Positions 12,619 through 15,018 of a stretch of DNA of 15,018 bases are shown piece after piece (positions within the stretch are counted from its first letter, which is position 1; the number at the start of each line of letters is the position of its first letter). Where the stretch lies: positions 10,760 through 25,777 of the forward strand of contig DUIS01000055.1 in assembly GCA_013330215.1 (NCBI GenBank), in the 5' to 3' direction. The position numbers and the translations under genes were made by a program. The DNA comes from Microcaldota archaeon (GTDB lineage: Archaea; Micrarchaeota; Micrarchaeia; Micrarchaeales; Micrarchaeaceae). The notes beneath the pieces are model-generated. The model saw only the letters and a program-made list of their open reading frames with translations, was not told the DNA's origin and searched no databases.

Positions 12619-13335
12619 GAGCACAGACCCGACAACGTAGAGACAGGGATAGCGAACATGGATTCCATGCTTGGCGGCGGCATACCCACAAGGAGCCAGG
12701 TGCTGATCGCTGGAGGGCCTGGCACAGGCAAGACACTCCTCGCGTTTGAGATACTGTACCGCGCGGCTGTGAACGGAACCCCGTGTGCATTCATAACGCT
12801 CGACGAGCGCTCCGAGAACGTTCTGAAGAATGTAAAATCGACCTTCACAGCCCTGAAAGAGGTAGACAAGCTGGTGGAGAAGGGCATGATAGTGGTGCAG
12901 GGCGAGGACTCCGCATTGAAGATATCCGCGAACACCGAATCGGAAACCAGCTATTCGCTGGGCAATCTCGTATCTGATGCAGAGGCGATAGTAAAGAGCA
13001 ACAACGCGAAGATAGCGGTGATAGACTCGCTCTCGTTCCTCAAGCTCATGCTCGGCACAAGCATACTCTTCAACAAGATGGTCGCATCGCTTGTCTCCAA
13101 CATGAGGAGGCTTGGCGTAACCGCAATATTCACCACCGACATACCATATTACAGCAGGAAGAAGATCAAGTTCTCGCAGGAGCTTCTGCTCTTCGACGGA
13201 TTGCTGGCGCTTTACAACTTCGACTCAAGCGACAAGCCGAAACTAGAGATGGAGGTAATAAAGATGAGGGGCAGCAACCATTACAGGAAGCTATCCCATT
13301 ACGAGATAACGCAGGCCGGCATAACGCTGGAGTGA
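12616..13335 (+). CDS. KaiC-like RecA-superfamily ATPase (single domain)
   Basis: A 239-residue cytosolic ATPase of the archaeal KaiC/RadA-like family (COG0467). It shows the pre-strand NVETGIANMDSMLGGGIP (7-24), Walker A GGPGTGKT (33-40), the catalytic-glutamate region FITLDERSENV (Glu64), Walker B IAVIDS with Asp137, SNMRRLGVTAIFTTDIP as the sensor strand, and the family C-terminus VIKMRGSNHYRKLSHYEIT. One KaiC domain is present, against two in cyanobacterial KaiC. Archaeal single-domain members are proposed signalling or assembly ATPases. No KaiB or circadian partner is visible here. The TTG start at 12616 gives MEHRPDNVETGI, and the ATG at 12568 would add 16 hydrophobic residues without support. 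The Cys-rich secreted protein follows after 21 nt, with which it may be co-transcribed. Confidence 0.9.
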   Translation: MEHRPDNVETGIANMDSMLGGGIPTRSQVLIAGGPGTGKTLLAFEILYRAAVNGTPCAFITLDERSENVLKNVKSTFTALKEVDKLVEKGMIVVQGEDSALKISANTESETSYSLGNLVSDAEAIVKSNNAKIAVIDSLSFLKLMLGTSILFNKMVASLVSNMRRLGVTAIFTTDIPYYSRKKIKFSQELLLFDGLLALYNFDSSDKPKLEMEVIKMRGSNHYRKLSHYEITQAGITLE

Positions 13336-13356
13336 GAACTGTCAAGAAATGGTGCA

Positions 13357-14502
13357 ATGTCAAAAATAGGGGAGCCCAAGGGGATACTCTCAGCCTCCAA
13401 GCACGACACAAAAAGGGGTCTGCAGATGAGCGAGGGGGAGCGAAAGCTGGTCATCGCCCTCATAGCAGTGGCGCTCCTTGCAATAGCCTTGACAATTGTC
13501 GCGGTAACCGCTGCAAAAAGCTCGACAGGCCTCTCCAGCTGCAAGGCGATCATACTCGCCACACCGCGCAACTCGTGCTTTGCGGCGCTTGCAAACAGCA
13601 CCGGCAACTACTCCGTATGCTCATTCGTGCAGCCACAGCAGGGCTCCTACCGGTGCATAAGCTCCCTTGCGCAGAGCAGGAAGAACGTGAGCCTGTGCTA
13701 CTTGATAGGGAAGAACAACGGGGAATACGGCAGCTGCGTGACCGCGATAGCAAGCTCCGAGGGGCGGATCGGCTACTGCCTGATGCTGACCGGCGAGAAT
13801 GAATCCGCATGCGCCTACGACATCGCAAGCGCAGGCATGTTCAGGAACGTATCAGAGTGCAACGACATAGCGAACCTGTCAAAGAGGTCCGCATGCAGCG
13901 GCATATACTACAACAATCTTGCGGTAAGCACCAGGAACGCATCCTACTGCTCCATGCTGCAGAGTTCGGGCGGCGCGAGCACGCTCTCAGCCATACTGGC
14001 GCAGAACACTACAGGCTCATCCCTCAGCTCTGAGCTCCTCCCATACCTGTATTTCAACGCGACCCCGAGCAACTTCTGCTACTATGAGCTCGCCAACCTG
14101 CTCGGGACGCCTAATCTTTGCGCCTATACCGGGACTGCGCTGTCGCAGCTATGCTACGCAGAAAACCTCTCCTCAAGCGCTGCCGCAGGCGGCAGCGGCG
14201 CGAACTACAGCATCGCAGAGATAAACGTGAGCAGCGTATGCTCATCGGTGCCTGCGTATGCGCAGGAGCTGTGCACCTATTCGTTCCTTACGGAAAAGGC
14301 TGTCGCAGGCAGGAATGTCTCCTCATGCTATGCGATAAACGACACTGGCTACCAGTACTCGTGCATACTCTCCATTGCTACCAAATATGACAACCTCTCC
14401 TACTGCAATTACATAACCGGCAATTCCACCGCGCAGCTTGCCTGCAAGGAATCCGCAACTATCCTTGCGAGCAACGCCGTCTCTGGCAATGCTATCGGTT
14501 GA
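13357..14502 (+). CDS. Secreted, membrane-anchored cysteine-repeat protein
   Basis: Unrecognised protein of 381 residues (358 if the ATG at 13426 is used). A TM anchor lies at about residues 31-52 (LVIALIAVALLAIALTIVAV), and everything after it should be outside the cell. The outer part holds exactly 20 cysteines in a loose repeat of 30-40 residues. In each unit a Cys opens a helix-like stretch, a second Cys follows about 10-15 residues later with an ASxA- or LAxS-like segment, and then another Cys (SLCYLI...GSCVTAIASS...GYCLML...SACAYDIASA). About 16 N-x-S/T sites, one next to Pro, suggest heavy glycosylation. The pattern recalls stacked, disulfide-stapled helical hairpins. Start choice is open: ATG 13357 has GGTG only 2 nt upstream, while ATG 13426 (MSEGERKL) has GGGGT about 6 nt upstream and a more typical short N-terminus. 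Confidence 0.75.
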   Translation: MSKIGEPKGILSASKHDTKRGLQMSEGERKLVIALIAVALLAIALTIVAVTAAKSSTGLSSCKAIILATPRNSCFAALANSTGNYSVCSFVQPQQGSYRCISSLAQSRKNVSLCYLIGKNNGEYGSCVTAIASSEGRIGYCLMLTGENESACAYDIASAGMFRNVSECNDIANLSKRSACSGIYYNNLAVSTRNASYCSMLQSSGGASTLSAILAQNTTGSSLSSELLPYLYFNATPSNFCYYELANLLGTPNLCAYTGTALSQLCYAENLSSSAAAGGSGANYSIAEINVSSVCSSVPAYAQELCTYSFLTEKAVAGRNVSSCYAINDTGYQYSCILSIATKYDNLSYCNYITGNSTAQLACKESATILASNAVSGNAIG

Positions 14503-14519
14503 ATGGAATAGGCGTTTTT

Positions 14520-15018
14520 ATGGTCGATACGGAAAACTGCATAGTCTCCTCTATAAGGATGGCGCACAACCCCGCAGATAACATATACACTGTGATATCC
14601 GGCGCTGCGATGCAGCTCAAGAGCGAGACGCAGCTTGAGCTCTACGACAGGGTGTCGGTGCAGGGCGAGAGCGCGATTTTCATAGGCCACGAGGACCAGA
14701 AAAGCAAGAAGGCGTACGCGCGCATGTTTGACTCGCTCCTAAAAAAGGCCGATACTATTTCCAATTCAAAAAATCTCGGCCTGAAGGACGAGTACTCCGC
14801 CACCGCAAGGAAGATGCTCCCATCGCTCGTGGATTCCGCAAAGACATTCCTCAAGGCCTTCCTTTCCGGCGCGCCGATAGTGGTGCGCTTCCACAACGAC
14901 GGCGACGGCTCTGCCGGAGCGATCGCGCTGCACAGGGCGGTCTCAGCGCTTGAGGAGAAGGGGCTCTGCATGAACGAGCGCAGCATATCCTGGCAGATGA
15001 ACAAGGGGATAGCCTACA
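14520..15018 (+). CDS. DHH family phosphoesterase (RecJ-like), 5' part, runs off the window
   Basis: An open frame of at least 166 codons without stop to the window edge. An N-terminal part (about residues 1-60: VSSIRMAHNPADNIYTVISG, LELYDRVSVQGES) could be an OB-like or other nucleic-acid-binding segment. A helical stretch follows with KKADTISNSKNLGLKDEY, and then the DHH-family metal motif PIVVRFHNDGDGSAGAIAL at about residues 120-138. The NDGDG portion stands for the metal-binding aspartates of DHH enzymes. Archaeal members act as RecJ-like exonucleases or small phosphodiesterases; which one applies cannot be decided without the C-terminal DHHA1 part. The ATG at 14520 is 17 nt after the previous stop; no upstream in-frame start exists before it and no clear ribosome binding site is seen. 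Confidence 0.8.
   Translation, partial: MVDTENCIVSSIRMAHNPADNIYTVISGAAMQLKSETQLELYDRVSVQGESAIFIGHEDQKSKKAYARMFDSLLKKADTISNSKNLGLKDEYSATARKMLPSLVDSAKTFLKAFLSGAPIVVRFHNDGDGSAGAIALHRAVSALEEKGLCMNERSISWQMNKGIAY

Noticed and set aside
13357..14502. Tandem DNA repeat or recent internal duplication in the Cys-rich gene
   Set aside because: The cysteine spacing repeats at protein level, but the units are too diverged in DNA to be a recent tandem repeat.

Overview
The window reads as archaeal chromosome, probably from a small-genome, acidophile-type lineage such as ARMAN/Micrarchaeota. The lineage is an inference; the archaeal assignment is firmer. It rests on TATA boxes about 25 nt ahead of inferred transcription starts, extremely short or absent leaders, TTG and GTG starts behind GGTG-type ribosome binding sites, ATA/AGG-rich codon use, and archaeal or archaeal-type families (UPF0200 NTPase, DUF763, COG1709-like regulator, KaiC-like ATPase, stand-alone lipoate-ligase C-terminal domain). 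Genes are tightly packed and no gap exceeds 110 bases. I saw no tRNA, rRNA, CRISPR array or insertion sequence.

Left part (1-2955): a UPF0200-type P-loop NTPase (minus); a two-helix membrane protein (plus) whose stop codon overlaps that of a convergent DUF763 protein (minus); then a minus-strand pair encoding a small two-helix membrane protein and a membrane-anchored secreted protein of the Yx(FWY)xxD-lipoprotein (PF03640-like) type.

Centre (2999-10483): a complete 2-oxoacid (pyruvate or branched-chain) dehydrogenase complex locus. E1-alpha, E1-beta and E2 are contiguous. A secreted, beta-strand-rich protein with its own strong promoter and an adjacent perfect hairpin/palindrome follows, then E3 and an alpha/beta hydrolase. 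Convergent to the hydrolase is a 90-residue protein that looks like the separate C-terminal subunit of a bipartite archaeal lipoate-protein ligase, which would be needed to lipoylate the E2. Divergent from that is a ferredoxin/flavodoxin-NAD(P)H reductase-like flavoprotein. The E3 has a GxGxxA nucleotide-binding motif and an arginine near the position where NAD-dependent E3s carry an acidic residue. Together with the neighbouring FNR-like enzyme, this suggests the complex may deliver electrons to NADP+ rather than NAD+.

Right part (10493-15018): a minus-strand set of a GNAT acetyltransferase, a two-TM glycosylatable membrane protein and, 4 nt behind it, an archaeal HTH regulator (a possible membrane sensor/regulator pair). 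These are divergent from a plus-strand run of a single-domain KaiC-like ATPase, a secreted protein with 20 cysteines and 16 N-glycosylation sequons, and a DHH-family (RecJ-like) phosphoesterase that runs off the right edge.

Several divergent pairs share one short AT-rich, nearly symmetrical TATA element, so compact bidirectional promoters appear to be common here.
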